64,000 nt of DNA from Taxawa tesnikishii (nom. ined.). Lineage: Eukaryota; Ascomycota; Dothideomycetes; Dothideales. Each line of letters opens with the position of its first letter. The stretch's first letter is position 1. The stretch spans positions 992,001 through 1,056,000 of the forward strand of contig JAPDRO010000005.1 in assembly GCA_030247885.1 (NCBI GenBank), in the 5' to 3' direction. A program made the translations under genes and the position numbers. A model generated the notes under the pieces. That model was not told the DNA's origin. It ran no database searches and worked only from the letters and a program-made list of their open reading frames with translations. Shown in pieces: positions 23,201-34,273 of this stretch.

Positions 23201-24517
23201 AAAGGATCCATTTTCTTCAGAGGCTCGTTGTTCTCCATGGCGCGCCAGACTTCATCAGCGGGCACCTTCTTGATAATGTCTGACTCTCCAGTAGCCGAGG
23301 ATTCGTCGCACTTGACGCCGTGGCCCTCGATAAAGATACCGTCAACGGGTACAAGATCACCGGGCTCGAGCAAGCAGACGTCACCTGCGAGAAGGTCGTA
23401 TACCGAGATTTCCTGGGTTTTGCCAGAACGAATGACCTTGACTTTGCGATCGTCTTTCTTCCTGTTGAGCTTGACGAATTGCCGTTCCTTCTGCCAATCG
23501 TTGAGAGCACCAACCACGACGACGATGGCGATAGCGACTATGATAGCGACACCTTCAACCCACTCAACTCTCGGCTGTCCAGGCTCGTGGTGCTGCCCGA
23601 ACGTCTGATAGAGACCCAAAGCGAGCGAGATGATCGCGGCGCCTGTAAGCAAAAGCAACACTTTGTCGTTGTAGGCCATCCATGCAAGCTGAAGTAAACT
23701 CTTGGCTTTCCTCTCGGGGAGCCGGTTGTCGTTGAAGATCCTAATTCTGTCCGTGAAGGCTCCTGATGTAGGGCCAGAAGGTGGGCCAGCGCTGGAAACA
23801 GAGGTAGTCTGTTCGACAGCTGTAGATGCTTGAGATTTTGCCGACGGACTTGTAGTCGCGGTCGCCTCGTCAAACGACACAACGCCCTCTAGATGCTGCT
23901 CGTCCGTGCTAAGACCAGTTGATCGGTTAGTGCGAAGACCCTTCTCCATACCTGCGAGGCCCCCAGCGCATGGAAAGCACCCAAACTCTTTGGGTTCAGC
24001 AACTTGGTCATGTGTCCCGGAGCGAAGGCAAAGGGATTGTTGTCGCGATGGAAGTCGGCTTCTGTACCAGGATCAGGCCGTAGCGCCTCCTCATCGCTAA
24101 GCACTGCATGTTCTGCGCTGGTATCTCCTCCATAGGCTTTAGGAGGGTTGCCCGGCGAACTGGAGTTAACGTAGGTACCCGTAGATGAAGACTGTCCGCT
24201 ATCCGTATCAAATGAGCTCGCTCTCGATCGAGCAGTAGGTACTGAGAGGTAGTTGTGTCCATTCCCCACTGGGTGGGCGAAGATACGTTGTGAGGAGAGG
24301 TAGGCCTACTTTCCTTCTCAAACGAATTGCTGGGCCTGAGCTCGATGGGAGATCCGTGATGAGAACGCCCTCCGTCGGATGCACCATCTCTTGCCATAGC
24401 ATTTTCCATGTCAGCAGACCGACGAACTGCAGAAGTGTCTATTGTGATGGTCGGTGCTCTGGGACGGCGGACAGGTGCTGGGGATATCCTCCCGTCAGTG
24501 GGCGGAGTAGAATCCAT
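20275..24517 (-). CDS. pmc1: P2B-type Ca2+-transporting ATPase (Pmc1-like)
   Basis: Pumps Ca2+ out of the cytosol into vacuole or across the plasma membrane. The main frame 20275-23949 alone encodes 1224 residues; the full gene starts at ATG 24517 (MDSTPPTDGRISPAP), giving about 1414. Landmarks: actuator DESSATGESD, TM4 AVPEGLPLAVTLALAF, phosphorylation site CSDKTGTLTQ, hinge TGDGTNDAPALKAADVGFSM, C-terminal TM bundle with NLIMDTFAALALATDPP, then a basic Ser-rich tail. The long disordered Ser/Pro/Thr N-terminus is typical of filamentous-fungal PMC pumps. Two frame breaks lie only in that N-terminus: C5/G5 run at 23960-23964 (GAFHALGGLAGMEKG expected) and 24264-24275. No intron seen. Closest relatives are yeast Pmc1 and Neurospora NCA-2/3. 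Confidence 0.95.
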
Positions 24518-26320
24518 GCTGCTTGTTGTTTGCAGCCTGCTGTCGTGGAGCTAGCTGTATGGGCTGGAGATCGCTGAAGGATGAGGCTGAAAGGCGGTAT
24601 TTTATGCCAAACGAAAGGATAAAAGCGGGCTATGCTACACCATGAGACGCGGTGTGTGGGTTGTTAGATGCCGGAGTAAGGGAAAGGAGGTCTTGGGATG
24701 TACGGTAGTGCCAGACTACAGTGGTACAAGTGGTACAGGTGATCGTTCGGACACTGCAAGAAGGAAACCGTTGTCAGTACAAGGCAGGCAAGGCAGGAAT
24801 CAACATGCATAGCCTCTCCGGATCAGGAAAGCCGCGGGATTATATCGAGGCGGAGTAAGGTATACACAAAGGCAAGCGGCACTTCCGCGGCCTCCGCGTG
24901 TGCGTGGGCTCGTAATTGGCGCGAGGAATTCAAACAAATGGATCGCCCTCTTACAATCTCAGTGTGGTGCTGACTCTTGTCGAATCAGTATGTCACGGCG
25001 CTTCTCTGGTGGTAGGCTGTGCAAGCAGGTATGGAGCAACAACACTCGTATGCGCCGGAAAGGTTGCTTCGTTGGGGAAAGCAGGAACAAGGATCGAAAG
25101 GTAAAGAGCGACAAGAAGATGGGCGAGCTTCAGTTGATCCTGCCCATATGGTCAAGCTTTCCTGCTTGAAATCGGAGACCTCATCCTCACTCCAGAGAGG
25201 TACAGAACGAAAGTTCATTTGCATGCCCAGATGCCCAGCGAGGCGCAGCACAGCTTGGTTCCAGGCCACTGGGTCTGACGGGCGTTAGCGGCCGCAGCAG
25301 CGACCAATGAGATTGACGGCCCGCTAGAGTGTCCTTCGGTTATACATGCTGTTTAGCGCAGGTTATCAACAGGTAGGTGTCCATGCTCTCTCATTCTCAC
25401 TCTCACCGTCCTGTGACAATCTCGGCGGCTGTTTGTTGGCCTGTCAACTCCATGAAGCAGCTAACTATCGGTGTGAACAGCGGACAAGCTCGACCTGCAA
25501 CAGAGAGCATGCGACTGTGGCGACAACTATCTCCATCCACATCGTTGCAAGGTTCCAGGTCCGACTCCACAAGGGACACTATTATCTTGGCCGCAACCAC
25601 TCGCCTGATCGTCTCTTGACATGACCTGGGGACGACTTGATTACGACTGCCACCCAGCGGAATCGACCGCCTTGTCATACCGTACGCTGACCTCGGCGAT
25701 CAAGGAACAGCGCGTGCAACTTTCTACCTCCATCTCTCTCCCTCGTCTTTCCGAAGGCGATTCGCCACGTCGTGCGTGGCTGGATACAACTTGTTGCAGC
25801 AAGAATGGCGCACATCGATGAACCAAGGCCAAGTCCTTGACGCTGCCAAGTGCAATGCCCAGCGGAGGAGCAAAGTCATGGCATGGGCCGGTGCAATCTC
25901 AATAGTTCGTCGCAATCTCTATTACCAAGTCACTTGTCCGATGCGCGTGCAGGTGTCGTTGAATAGGCCAAGGCAACAGACGCGCTACGTAGTGCCTCTG
26001 AGCACGGCTCCTGCATCGATCAGGACGCTGCAGGAGCATTTCTTTATTGTAATGGTGAGCCGAAGCCGTTGCGTTCAGCACGGCAACGCGCAACGCGCAA
26101 CGTGCTGTTTTCCGCTCTGTTTTGCCAATTCTTCTGAGGCCAAGAGGCCAACAAATACATCTGCGACAAGCATTCCGTACCTTTGTTGTACCTGCCAAGT
26201 TGGGAAAAGCCATGACACGGCAATGCCGACGCGCCCACAAGACAGTTGACGCCCTTGGAACCCGATACTGGGAGGCTTCTTGAACGTACTCAAAACACAA
26301 CGGAAAAAGGCCCTGTTTCT
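24518..26320. other. Long intergenic upstream of Ca2+-ATPase
   Basis: 1.8 kb between the ATPase start and the nucleoside hydrolase stop, both genes on the minus strand. Carries a GAGGCTG heptamer at 24583-24589, the core of the yeast calcineurin-response element; one match is weak evidence. A perfect CCGCGG is near 24886. Frames at 25776-26249 and 25899-26324 look random. Confidence 0.5.
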
Positions 26321-27971
26321 TCATACACCAAACACTCTACGCAAAAGATAGCTAGCGAACAGCTTCTCACCGGGCGTTTCCACACACCTCCCGATGCGGT
26401 TGCCAGCGTCTGCGCCGAGCCAGTTTCCCGTATCTCCGGGCACCTCACCTTCACCATCATCCGCGTCCCGCTGTCTCCTGTCCCTCCGGTCCACCACGCA
26501 CATACCTCGCGTCCACTGGCCGCTTGTCTCGATCCGCATGTCCTCACCCTCCTTGATCTTCCACTTCGGATCATCCACGGTCATGGCATACCATACACAC
26601 AGTGGATCGTGAAGCGCTAGCCCGACCGCATCGCCACTTTGGCCAGCGCTCAGCGACTCGATCTTGGCGAACGTTGAAGTCAGAAACGCGGACACCCATT
26701 CCGCAAGCGGCGAGCCTGCCTCCGCGAGCGGCTTGACGGCTTCCGTAACTTGACCACGTTTCATCTCGTGCCGATGAGTAATGTCGAGTGGGAAAAGCAC
26801 GACCTTCAACTGCCGTGACAGGCTCTCGGGGTACGGTTTGAGAAATGGCGGCGGCGGGTTCGCGGACACTTTCTGGCGGTGCAGGAGGGACTGGCGGCAT
26901 TGTTGTCTTTGGCCTTGGCGAAGTAAGTGCGTACAAGCGGGCGGCGGCAAAGCTGTCTGCATAGGTGTTGAACTCGGCAACGGGTGTGATCTGGTTACGT
27001 AAATTCAGTGATGTTCGGAGAGGAGTCGGAGGAGCCTTGATGAGGTCGAAGGCGGGTGGAGGGATTGGGGGTGGAGGTGCGTCTAGCGGTGGAGGGGCTG
27101 CTGTACATTGCCTGGTTCGGATACTGTGCCGCCCATAACGACGACCTCCTTGACCCGGAGGAAGGTTTCGGGATCCTCGGCCGCTGCCAGCGCACAATTG
27201 GTCAACGGACCGATGGCGATGATAGTGATTGTGTCCTTCTCATTCTCGCGAAGCAGACGGAGCATCTCCTTATGTGCTCTCTCATTAGACGGCTTGAAGA
27301 TGGGGTCTGCCTCCTGCAGCTCTTCGGCTATGGCTGCTTCCTCAGGCTTGTCCGACTTGCGAGCCCGGTCGAAGAGCGCCTTCCATGTCTCTGCAGGGGT
27401 CAGATGAGGATGCTACGAAGTCTGAGCGTGCGGTCGTCCGATTTCGAGTTGTCATTGACTTACGCTGGAATGTATGCCTCCCAAACCATCAAAGCCATCT
27501 TCATACGGGTGTCAGTAGGACGTTGAGCGGAGATGCAATAAACGTACGGAAATAGTCTGCCATCATCCTCTGGTCCGCAAGAGGTTCCTCGGCGCCAACA
27601 GCGACAATCGGCTTCAGAGAGCGTAGAGTCTCGAAACCTTGCTCCTTTCCATGCTTTTGCCTCCAAGCCAGCTCTTTCTCTATCGTGTGGAAGAGTGAAA
27701 TAGCGTTCCTGAGGCAGTTGGGTACATCGATATTTCCGAATGTAAGGGAAATCAACAAGACCTCTAGTTCTTCTGGTGTAGCAGAAAACGCAAGAAGCTG
27801 ACACGGTCAGGAATGGGGTTGATGTACAAAACCGATCCATATCTTACCATTGCCAGGATATCATCTACACCCTACATGGATCGTATTGTCAAAGAGACGC
27901 CACTGATGAAAGAAGGCATAGAAGCAGCATACCGGATCGGTGTCAATAATGACCTTCTGTTTCGAAACCAT
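26321..27971 (-). CDS. Inosine-uridine preferring nucleoside hydrolase
   Basis: Hydrolyses ribonucleosides to base and ribose in purine/pyrimidine salvage. Six exons: 27933-27971, 27848-27871, 27548-27797, 27464-27498, 27107-27412, 26321-26990; introns of 49-61 nt plus one of 116. Spliced N-terminus MVSKQKVIIDTDPGVDDILAM contains the Ca2+/ribose-binding DTDPGxDD motif, split between exons 1 and 2. Further family segments: SLTFGNIDVPNCLRN, DYFHGFDGLGGIHSS (built across two splice sites), ITIIAIGPLTNCALAA, VVVMGGTVSEPGN, ITPVAEFNTYADSFAA and the C-terminal GMCVVDRRDR. One extra A near 26868-26873 shifts the frame inside a Pro-rich insert; removing it gives 440 residues. The insert and C-terminal tail are longer than in bacterial relatives, as usual for fungal URH1-like proteins. 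Confidence 0.9.
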
Positions 27972-28533
27972 ATTTGTACGCTACAGGCGCTCCCTCACTG
28001 TATCGGTATCAACATTCGTAAAGAAGATGGGTAACAAGGTGGAAGGAAGGCGTTGGGTTATTGACCCCGAGAATTAGGGATGCCCATCAACGTCGACGTA
28101 CCTACAGTGTTGTTTCTTGGTCTTTTCCGAGCCCTCCCAAGAGCAAGATATGCAACAATGTGCGATGATGGTACTAGGTGGCATGTAGCGGAAAAATAAT
28201 GGGCGTGTAGGAACAGACAACAATTTCTGGCACAAAGCGAAGCTCTTTTGGCACTTCGCCGCTTCCGAGCCACATCAAAAATCGCAGCCGCAAGGCCTGC
28301 AATCTCTTTCTTTCTCCAACAATGTCTTTTTAGGCCATCAATAGAGTCTCGGTTCAAACGACATCAATGTTTGTACAGGTCCATGAGGCCTCCTTGCGTG
28401 CTCCGATGACCTTAGAGCGGAAACGCCTACTGTCCACTTGTCTCGATTCCTTTCGGGGAGATGGGAGTGCAGCTCGGATTTTAGGTGTGACATATCCTAT
28501 TCACTACATACAAGGTCCTGACACAAGCGGCGA
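27972..28533. other. Intergenic, nucleoside hydrolase promoter
   Basis: Between two minus-strand genes. Nothing recognised beyond a TCTTTCTTTC patch. Confidence 0.5.
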
Positions 28534-29000
28534 TTAAACGCCTTGGGCGCGCTGCTTCATCTTCAACCTAGGGAGATGTGAGCGAATGACAGGGAACGGG
28601 CCCAGGAAGGCCATACCTCAGCAGCGATGCTTTGGGACAGCTCACGGTCTTCGCGTCGTCGCCGTTCTTCTGGTAGAATTGATTACAGCACTCGTATAGC
28701 TCGTCGATCTGGAGGAGTTGGTGATGGACAGGTGAAGCATCAAGACGAGCAACCCACCTGCTTAGAGCATTTGCTCTCATCGTAATTGTTCTTCTGGATG
28801 CAATCTAAAGAACCTTGTTAGCAGTCGAAGAGCGTCCTCCTGCTCTTGTCTGCTAGTCACCTTGGATCGCGCAGGCCTTCGAATGACATGGCGGATCCTG
28901 CTTCAGAGCGTCTTCCTGCACACTGTTAGTGGGAAGAACGGCTGTGAAGGTTTATATCAAACTTGGCGTGACATCAACGAACCGTTGAGATTTTCCCCAT
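28534..29000 (-). CDS. cmc4: CMC4-like twin CX9C mitochondrial protein
   Basis: 81-residue protein assembled from five tiny exons: 28983-29000, 28861-28915, 28758-28804, 28617-28708, 28534-28567 (18, 55, 47, 92, 34 nt) separated by 49-67-nt introns. Translation: MGKISTEDALKQDPPCHSKA, then CAIQDCIQKNNYDESKCSKQ, IDELYECCNQFYQKNGDDAK, TVSCPKASLLRLKMKQRAQGV. Cysteine pattern of the CHCH fold (CAIQDC ... KC and ELYECC ... SC) and the C-terminal PKxSLLRLKMxQRAQG match CMC4, an intermembrane-space protein imported by the Mia40 disulfide relay. The first donor is GTTCGT, a weaker than usual site. All exon phases fit and the sum is divisible by three. Divergent from SUMO. Confidence 0.9.
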
Positions 29001-29526
29001 GATGCGAATAGAAAGTCTCAAAGATGGATCAAGTAAACCACTGGGACTCAGAAAAGATTCACTGCACCTTCACTGAAGGTAACGCTGGTCCGGTCGGCGG
29101 TGAAGGTATTGCCGGAGCAGTGATAAGTATGTAGCTTTGAAAACAAGCCTTCGCCCTTTGCGGCTGCGCGCCTCTTTCGCCTCTGACATCGACCGCACCG
29201 ACCAACTTCGTGCCTCGAAGTCGCAAACCCCGCCATCACTCCTACAACCATCTTTCTACCTTCCCAACCGGACACTTTGAGCTCGCACCGCTCCAGAAGC
29301 TTCCAAAGGTAACCACATCCCTGCTCTTCATAAAGAGCTTCAGTTCTGATCCTCGCAACGTCCGCACGACCGCATCTTTAAAGAAGCATTTCCTGACTCA
29401 AAGCGTGTAGTAGTCTCTCGGTCCACAACTACTTTTCGCTATTCGTACCATCTCCTCCCACTCTTCTCCAGCGCACATCGCTCACTATTCGCCAGCGACT
29501 TCTGCCACTACATCACAATCAGAAAA
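29001..29526. promoter_or_regulatory. Divergent promoter region CMC4 / SUMO
   Basis: 526 bp between outward-pointing starts. The SUMO-side leader (29400-29526) is CT-rich. No specific factor site claimed. Confidence 0.5.
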
Positions 29527-29931
29527 ATGTCGGACGCCGGAGATGGATCGCCTATGGGCAAGCCGGAAGAGCAGCAGACCGAGCACTTGAACATCAAGGT
29601 CACCGATAATAACAACGAGGTCTTCTTCAAAATCAAGCGCACAACACAGCTGAAAAAGCTCATGGACGCCTTCTGCGAGCGTCAAGGAAAGACTCCGTCC
29701 AGCGTGCGCTTTCTCTTCGACGGCCAGCGCGTGAATCCAACGGATAACCCCGAGTCGGTGAGTGACCTCCGCAGCCCATGAGAGCTACGGTTTCCCACAA
29801 GTTACCATTCTTGGAAACAAAAAATACACAGGACCATGTTATATCACTGACTTGGGATGTGTGAACAGCTCGACATGCAAGACGGAGACACCCTCGAGGT
29901 CCACCAGGAGCAGATCGGCGGCTGCTGCTGA
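29527..29931 (+). CDS. smt3: SUMO (Smt3), ubiquitin-like modifier
   Basis: 97 residues from two exons (29527-29757 and 29869-29931; 111-nt intron, phase 0). A short flexible acidic N-terminus (MSDAGDGSPMGKPEEQQTEH) precedes the beta-grasp fold: LNIKVTDNNNEVFFKIKRTT, QLKKLMDAFCERQGKTPSSV, RFLFDGQRVNPTDNPESLDM, QDGDTLEVHQEQIGGCC. The conserved QxGG processing site is followed by only two cysteines, removed by the Ulp protease to expose the conjugating glycine. Modifies nuclear proteins through the Uba2-Aos1/Ubc9 route. Frame clean. Confidence 0.97.
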
Positions 29932-30509
29932 ACCCGTCTCGGCGATCAGACCGATCTTCCTCATAAACTTCGGTCTCTCATCATAGACCGCGAGAAATGT
30001 GGCATACTTATGATGTGACTGCGGAACGATGAAGCAGGGGCAAGCCGATGAAATACTTTGCGCCTGTCTTCACTCACGGCATGGAATCCAAGGAGCAATC
30101 GGGGCGTCAGGTGCTAAGCGAAGCCCACCACGGGTTCGGCATGAAGAAGGGTCGGTTTTCCTGAATACAAGGTTTTCGCATTATAGTTCTATGATAGTCT
30201 TTATCAAAGCAGAATGCCTCAGGGTATTCGTTACTGCTTCCTTGACTTTGTCCTGGTTACGCAGCTTACTTCCACCATTGCATACTTGCTGGCTGAAGCA
30301 CACGTCTTTCTTACGGGCCTTTGCCTGAAGGATTGCAAAAGCCATACCCCGGAATTTCATCAGCAGCCATCCCGCAAGCGCTTTAGGCGAGGGCAAACTG
30401 CCTTGTAGTGAACCTCGCACAAGCCGTCCTGCTGCCTCTCCGTCCATCAAATCCCCGTACGAAGATTTTGCAGTCCAAGGATCGTCTTAGCACTCCCGTG
30501 GTATACCTT
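29932..30509. other. Intergenic, convergent
   Basis: 3' regions of SUMO and the next minus-strand gene. No gene recognised. Confidence 0.5.
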
Positions 30510-31025
30510 TCAGTCGTCCCAAACCGCCGCCTTGGCCTGCTCCGCCTGCTCCTTCTTCTTCACTGCCTCGTCCCTTTCCCTATCCCTCTTCTTCCGCTCC
30601 TGCTCCCTCAGCGCCTTGTCATACTGCCTCTGCTCCTCCGTCCTCCTCGGCGCCCTCACACCCAATCCCGCTGCTATCAGACGCGATGCCACTGCCGTGG
30701 ACTTTTCTGGTCGACGCTCCGACGGGGTTTCTTTACCAGCATAGCCAAACGCAGTGCTGTCACCAGGACCGGGAAAGTCGGGTGTATGGAAAGGAACAGC
30801 AGGCGTCGGCGGTGGTGCGCGCGGAAGGTCAGATGTTGGAGAGAGTGGTACTGAGGATGGAGGAATGGCGCTGGACTCGGCCTCGTCTGTGTCCGAGGGC
30901 TCATCTTCCCAGGAATCGGCTATTGGGGCCTTCTTGGCTGGTTTCGATAGGACTTTTGGAGGTGTGGATATGGAGAGTTTGTCGAGTGATGACGTGAGCT
31001 TGTCTTTGGTCTCGGTTTTTGACAT
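30510..31025 (-). CDS. Conserved-looking small protein with basic coiled-coil tail, function unknown
   Basis: Single-exon 171-residue protein starting MSKTETKDKLTSSLDKLSIS. The N-terminal two thirds are disordered and Pro/Ser-rich with an acidic patch SWEDEPSDTDEAESS. Residues about 110-165 are strongly charged and helical (RRTEEQRQYDKALREQERKK, RDRERDEAVKKKEQAEQAKA) and the protein ends AAVWDD. The ordered segment KSTAVASRLIAAGLGVRAPR looks conserved and would be the part to search with. It is coding by reading-frame length, composition and clean start/stop; function not recognised. Divergent from the succinyl-CoA ligase fusion. Confidence 0.7.
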   Translation of the reverse strand: MSKTETKDKLTSSLDKLSISTPPKVLSKPAKKAPIADSWEDEPSDTDEAESSAIPPSSVPLSPTSDLPRAPPPTPAVPFHTPDFPGPGDSTAFGYAGKETPSERRPEKSTAVASRLIAAGLGVRAPRRTEEQRQYDKALREQERKKRDRERDEAVKKKEQAEQAKAAVWDD

Positions 31026-31668
31026 GTTGGCGTAGAGGCTGGATAGCCTTGACAGACGGGGACTTGGTGATTATGGTGGGGTGAGGGATTGTTTGTTGCT
31101 GCAAGGATAGGGATGCTCTGAGCTGCAGGGTTGCTGTGCTTTCACGGGCAACAGGGCGTCCTTGGAGATCTTTGACTAGTTGTTGGCTGCGGTTGTGCAA
31201 GTATTGCGTAGGCAGGCGATGATTACTCGAAATGGTTTCTTTTGGTATGGAAAGTCTCACTATGGTCGTGCCTCGGCGTTTGTATCTCCACAATGTGGGG
31301 GATGCACTAAACCTTATTTCACACTTCTATCCAAGTCATCGGTTTCTCGATGCTTGGTGTACGGAAGGAAACGACACGAAGTGGTACGTTTTGCAATTAG
31401 TTGAAGGCAGTACGGTTTCGGTCTTGTGTAGCTGATGCATTTGTCGGAGTTGCTGGTGTATTGCGTTGGCTCATGTTGCGTCAAACCTTGTGTTTCCATC
31501 CACCGACTTCGGAGTCTCCGTCCTTATTTCCGGCTATCCTTCCTCTCCGCCTTGTAAATATCAGGACATCAAGACCGATACATCATCGAAGCGCGGGACG
31601 TCCTGTTGACGTTGTTGCGAGGGTAAAGGTTGAGCGATAAACGCAGATTTGTGGCTACAATTACCAGG
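31026..31668. promoter_or_regulatory. Divergent promoter region
   Basis: About 640 bp between the outward-pointing starts of the 171-residue protein and the succinyl-CoA ligase fusion. No factor site claimed. Confidence 0.45.
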
Positions 31669-33945
31669 ATGCTATCAAGACACGCTACAGCACGGGCGTG
31701 TCCGCTACCGAATGTACATGTTGCGCGAGTACGGCTACATGGCAGGAAACCATTCTCCTCGTCTTCGATGCAACGTTCCTACGCGGACACAATTCCCAAT
31801 TTGAAGATTGGAAAACACACCAGAGTCATCTACCAAGGATTTACAGGCCGGGTTGCAACCACTAACGCTCAAGAATCCCTCAAGTACGGCACGCGAATAG
31901 TAGGCGGTGTCACCCCTGGCAAGGATGGGGAACATCTTGGATTGCCGGTCTTGCCTTCTGTGGCCGCGGCCAAGGAGCAGCTGAAGCCAGACGCTACCGC
32001 GATCTTCGTCGCAGCGCCACATGCGGGCAAAGCGATTGAGGAGGCCATCGAAGCCGAGATACCGCTGATAGCGGCCGTTGCAGAGCACATACCCTTACAC
32101 GATATACTGAGGGTATGGTGGTGCTTCGACGCAGGTCAAACAGGAAGCTAACGGCGAGACAGATTATGTCCATACTGAATACTCAGTCAAAGAGTCGGTT
32201 TGTCGGAGCAAACGCACCTGGAATCATCTCTCCCTAGGTCAATGCCGGATTGGCTTCCAACCACTCCCAACTTTCTCTCCCGGGCACATTGGCGTCGTGG
32301 CCAAATCGGGCACCCTGAGCTATGAGACAGTAGCCTCCATATCCCGCGCTGGACTCGGCCAGAGTTTGTGCATCGGTATGGGCGGTGACGTCGTAGCTGG
32401 CACAAATCTCGTAGAGGCCCTTACTGTCTTTGAGTCCGACCCAGATACGGAAGGTATAGTGGTTGTGGGCGAGGTAGGCGGGAGAGCCGAGGAAGAAGCG
32501 GCTGAGTGGATCAAAGACTATCACAAGCGGGTCAAGCAACCAAAGTGAGTGTTCAGATATATTTTGCTGGGCTTTTTGACACGAGGTAGACCGATCGCAG
32601 CTCTTGTGGGCGGAAGGACGGCGCCGCCTGGCCGTGTCATGGGTCACGCAGGTGCCTGGGCAGCAGCAGGCGAATCTACAGCAGAGGAGAAGTACAAGAT
32701 CCTCGAGAATGCCGGAGCAACTATGGTGGACCACCCAGAGAAATTTGGTAACGTAATGAAAGGCCTTCTCAGCAGAGCAGGAAAGGACGTGGGAAAGATC
32801 GTTCGTGCAACTGGCAAACAAATGTTTTCATGTCAAGTATACTGACGGGAAGCAGCAACAATCAGCAGCGGTTCACCAGCAACGGGAATGCACACGATGC
32901 GGCGACTGCGCCCTACAACTTCCGGCGGTCGATGGAGAAACACTGACATTCTGGGATCGCGTGTATCGAGCCATATACAGCGCCGTGGCTTGCATGTGGA
33001 GGATGGAAAGGCTGTTGACCTGCTGGCACCCGCTCTGAAAGATGTCACAGTGACCGCTGAAACACCTCGAGGTACCGACTCTCACTACCTATCCATAACA
33101 ATCGACCGCTCAAGCCGCCAACCCTGCGTCATCACCTCACCGTCTATTGATCCATCCACTCTTCGCCACCGCATGCGGCGCTTTCCTACGAATACTTTTC
33201 TGGCCCTGACCAGTCCATCATCAAGTCCGCCCTCGCACATCTGCAAATGGACGCCGCGCCACCCCTCGCCCACGCACAAACCGCTTCAGCCATCTCATCC
33301 CTAGCGTCTTTCTTCCGCGAGAAGGAAGCCATCAGCCTCAGCATGCACCTCTCCATCACCAGCTCCGGCGGGCTCTGCATCTCCTCACCGCACCTGCACT
33401 TCGACGACGCGGCCTTCAAGTCTTCAAAGCGGCAGGCTGATGTGCACGCCTTGCGCGACGTCAGCCTCGAAGAAGGCGTCGAAGTCGAAGCTGAGAAACA
33501 CGGCATCGTGTTCGTCAAACTGCACCCGGGAGACTCGAGCGCGAACATTGGAACGCTCGTGAATGGCGCCGGGCTTGCGATGAACACTGTTGATGCTCTG
33601 TCGCTCCCGCCGCACGGCGGCAAGTGCGCGAATTTTCTCGACACGGGCGGCAAAGCGACTTCTGCGACTGTGAAGAAGTCTTTCGAACTCATCTTGCAAG
33701 ATCCCCGTGTGAAGGTGATTTTTGTCAATATTTTCGGCGGGCTCACGGATTGTGGTATGATCGCGGAGGGAGTGATTTTGGCGTTCAAGGAGGTGGATAT
33801 GAGGGGAGTACCCGTCGTTGTCAGGCTCAGAGGCACGAATGAAGAGGTTGGACAGAAGAAGATCGAGGAAAGTGGATTGAGGTTGGAGGCGTTCGATGGA
33901 TTTCAGGAGGCGGCGAGCAGGGTGGTAGAATTAGCAAGAAGATGA
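31669..33945 (+). CDS. Succinyl-CoA ligase-like protein, alpha and beta subunits fused
   Basis: Exons 31669-32112, 32163-32544, 32590-32804, 32853-33945; 711 residues after two single bases are restored (near 32233-32236, CCC run before SPLGQCRIGF, and 33165-33185). ATG 31669 begins an Arg/Ser-rich mitochondrial presequence. Residues about 40-335 are the alpha subunit: VIYQGFTGRVATTNAQESL, VGGVTPGKDGEHLGLPVLPS, AVAEHIPLHD, PGHIGVVAKSGTLSYE, VVGEVGGRAEEEAAEWIK, and PPGRVMGHAGAW carrying the phospho-His. The beta part follows: an eroded ATP-grasp (DSHYLSITIDRSSRQPCVI), then an intact CoA-ligase half (LVNGAGLAMNT, HGGKCANFLDTGG, VNIFGGLTDCGMIAEGV, VVVRLRGTN). The first 80 or so residues of a normal ATP-grasp and the usual EINP/EVNP element are missing. 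May not bind nucleotide. Confidence 0.88.
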
Positions 33946-34273
33946 AGTGGTGCACCGATATGGATAAAGGACAAAGCAATGTTTGTCCTGTGTGCAGGTA
34001 CGTGTTGAATAATTCAGTCGCGTTATGCGCGAATACATACTACCATACCGTTCCACCGTACGTACTACACACTACTGCCCAGGAACGATACTGGCAGGCC
34101 AGCCGCGTGGCGCGCCGTAATGAATGTGAATATGCGTTGAGGACGAGGGATTGGTAATCGGCCGTGAAATTCGTTCGTTGTGCCTATTCATTAAAGAAAC
34201 AAGTGGACTTTGCCTTTTCCGCCTGAGATTCATCGTCTGCCCGACCACATCGGTGGAAGAACTCTCCAGGCCA
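33946..34273. other. Intergenic, convergent
   Basis: Short convergent 3' region between the fusion gene and CYP505. Nothing recognised. Confidence 0.5.

Noticed and set aside
31630-31668. Upstream extension of the succinyl-CoA ligase fusion
   Set aside because: Begins with TTG, not ATG; the ATG at 31669 starts a plausible presequence.
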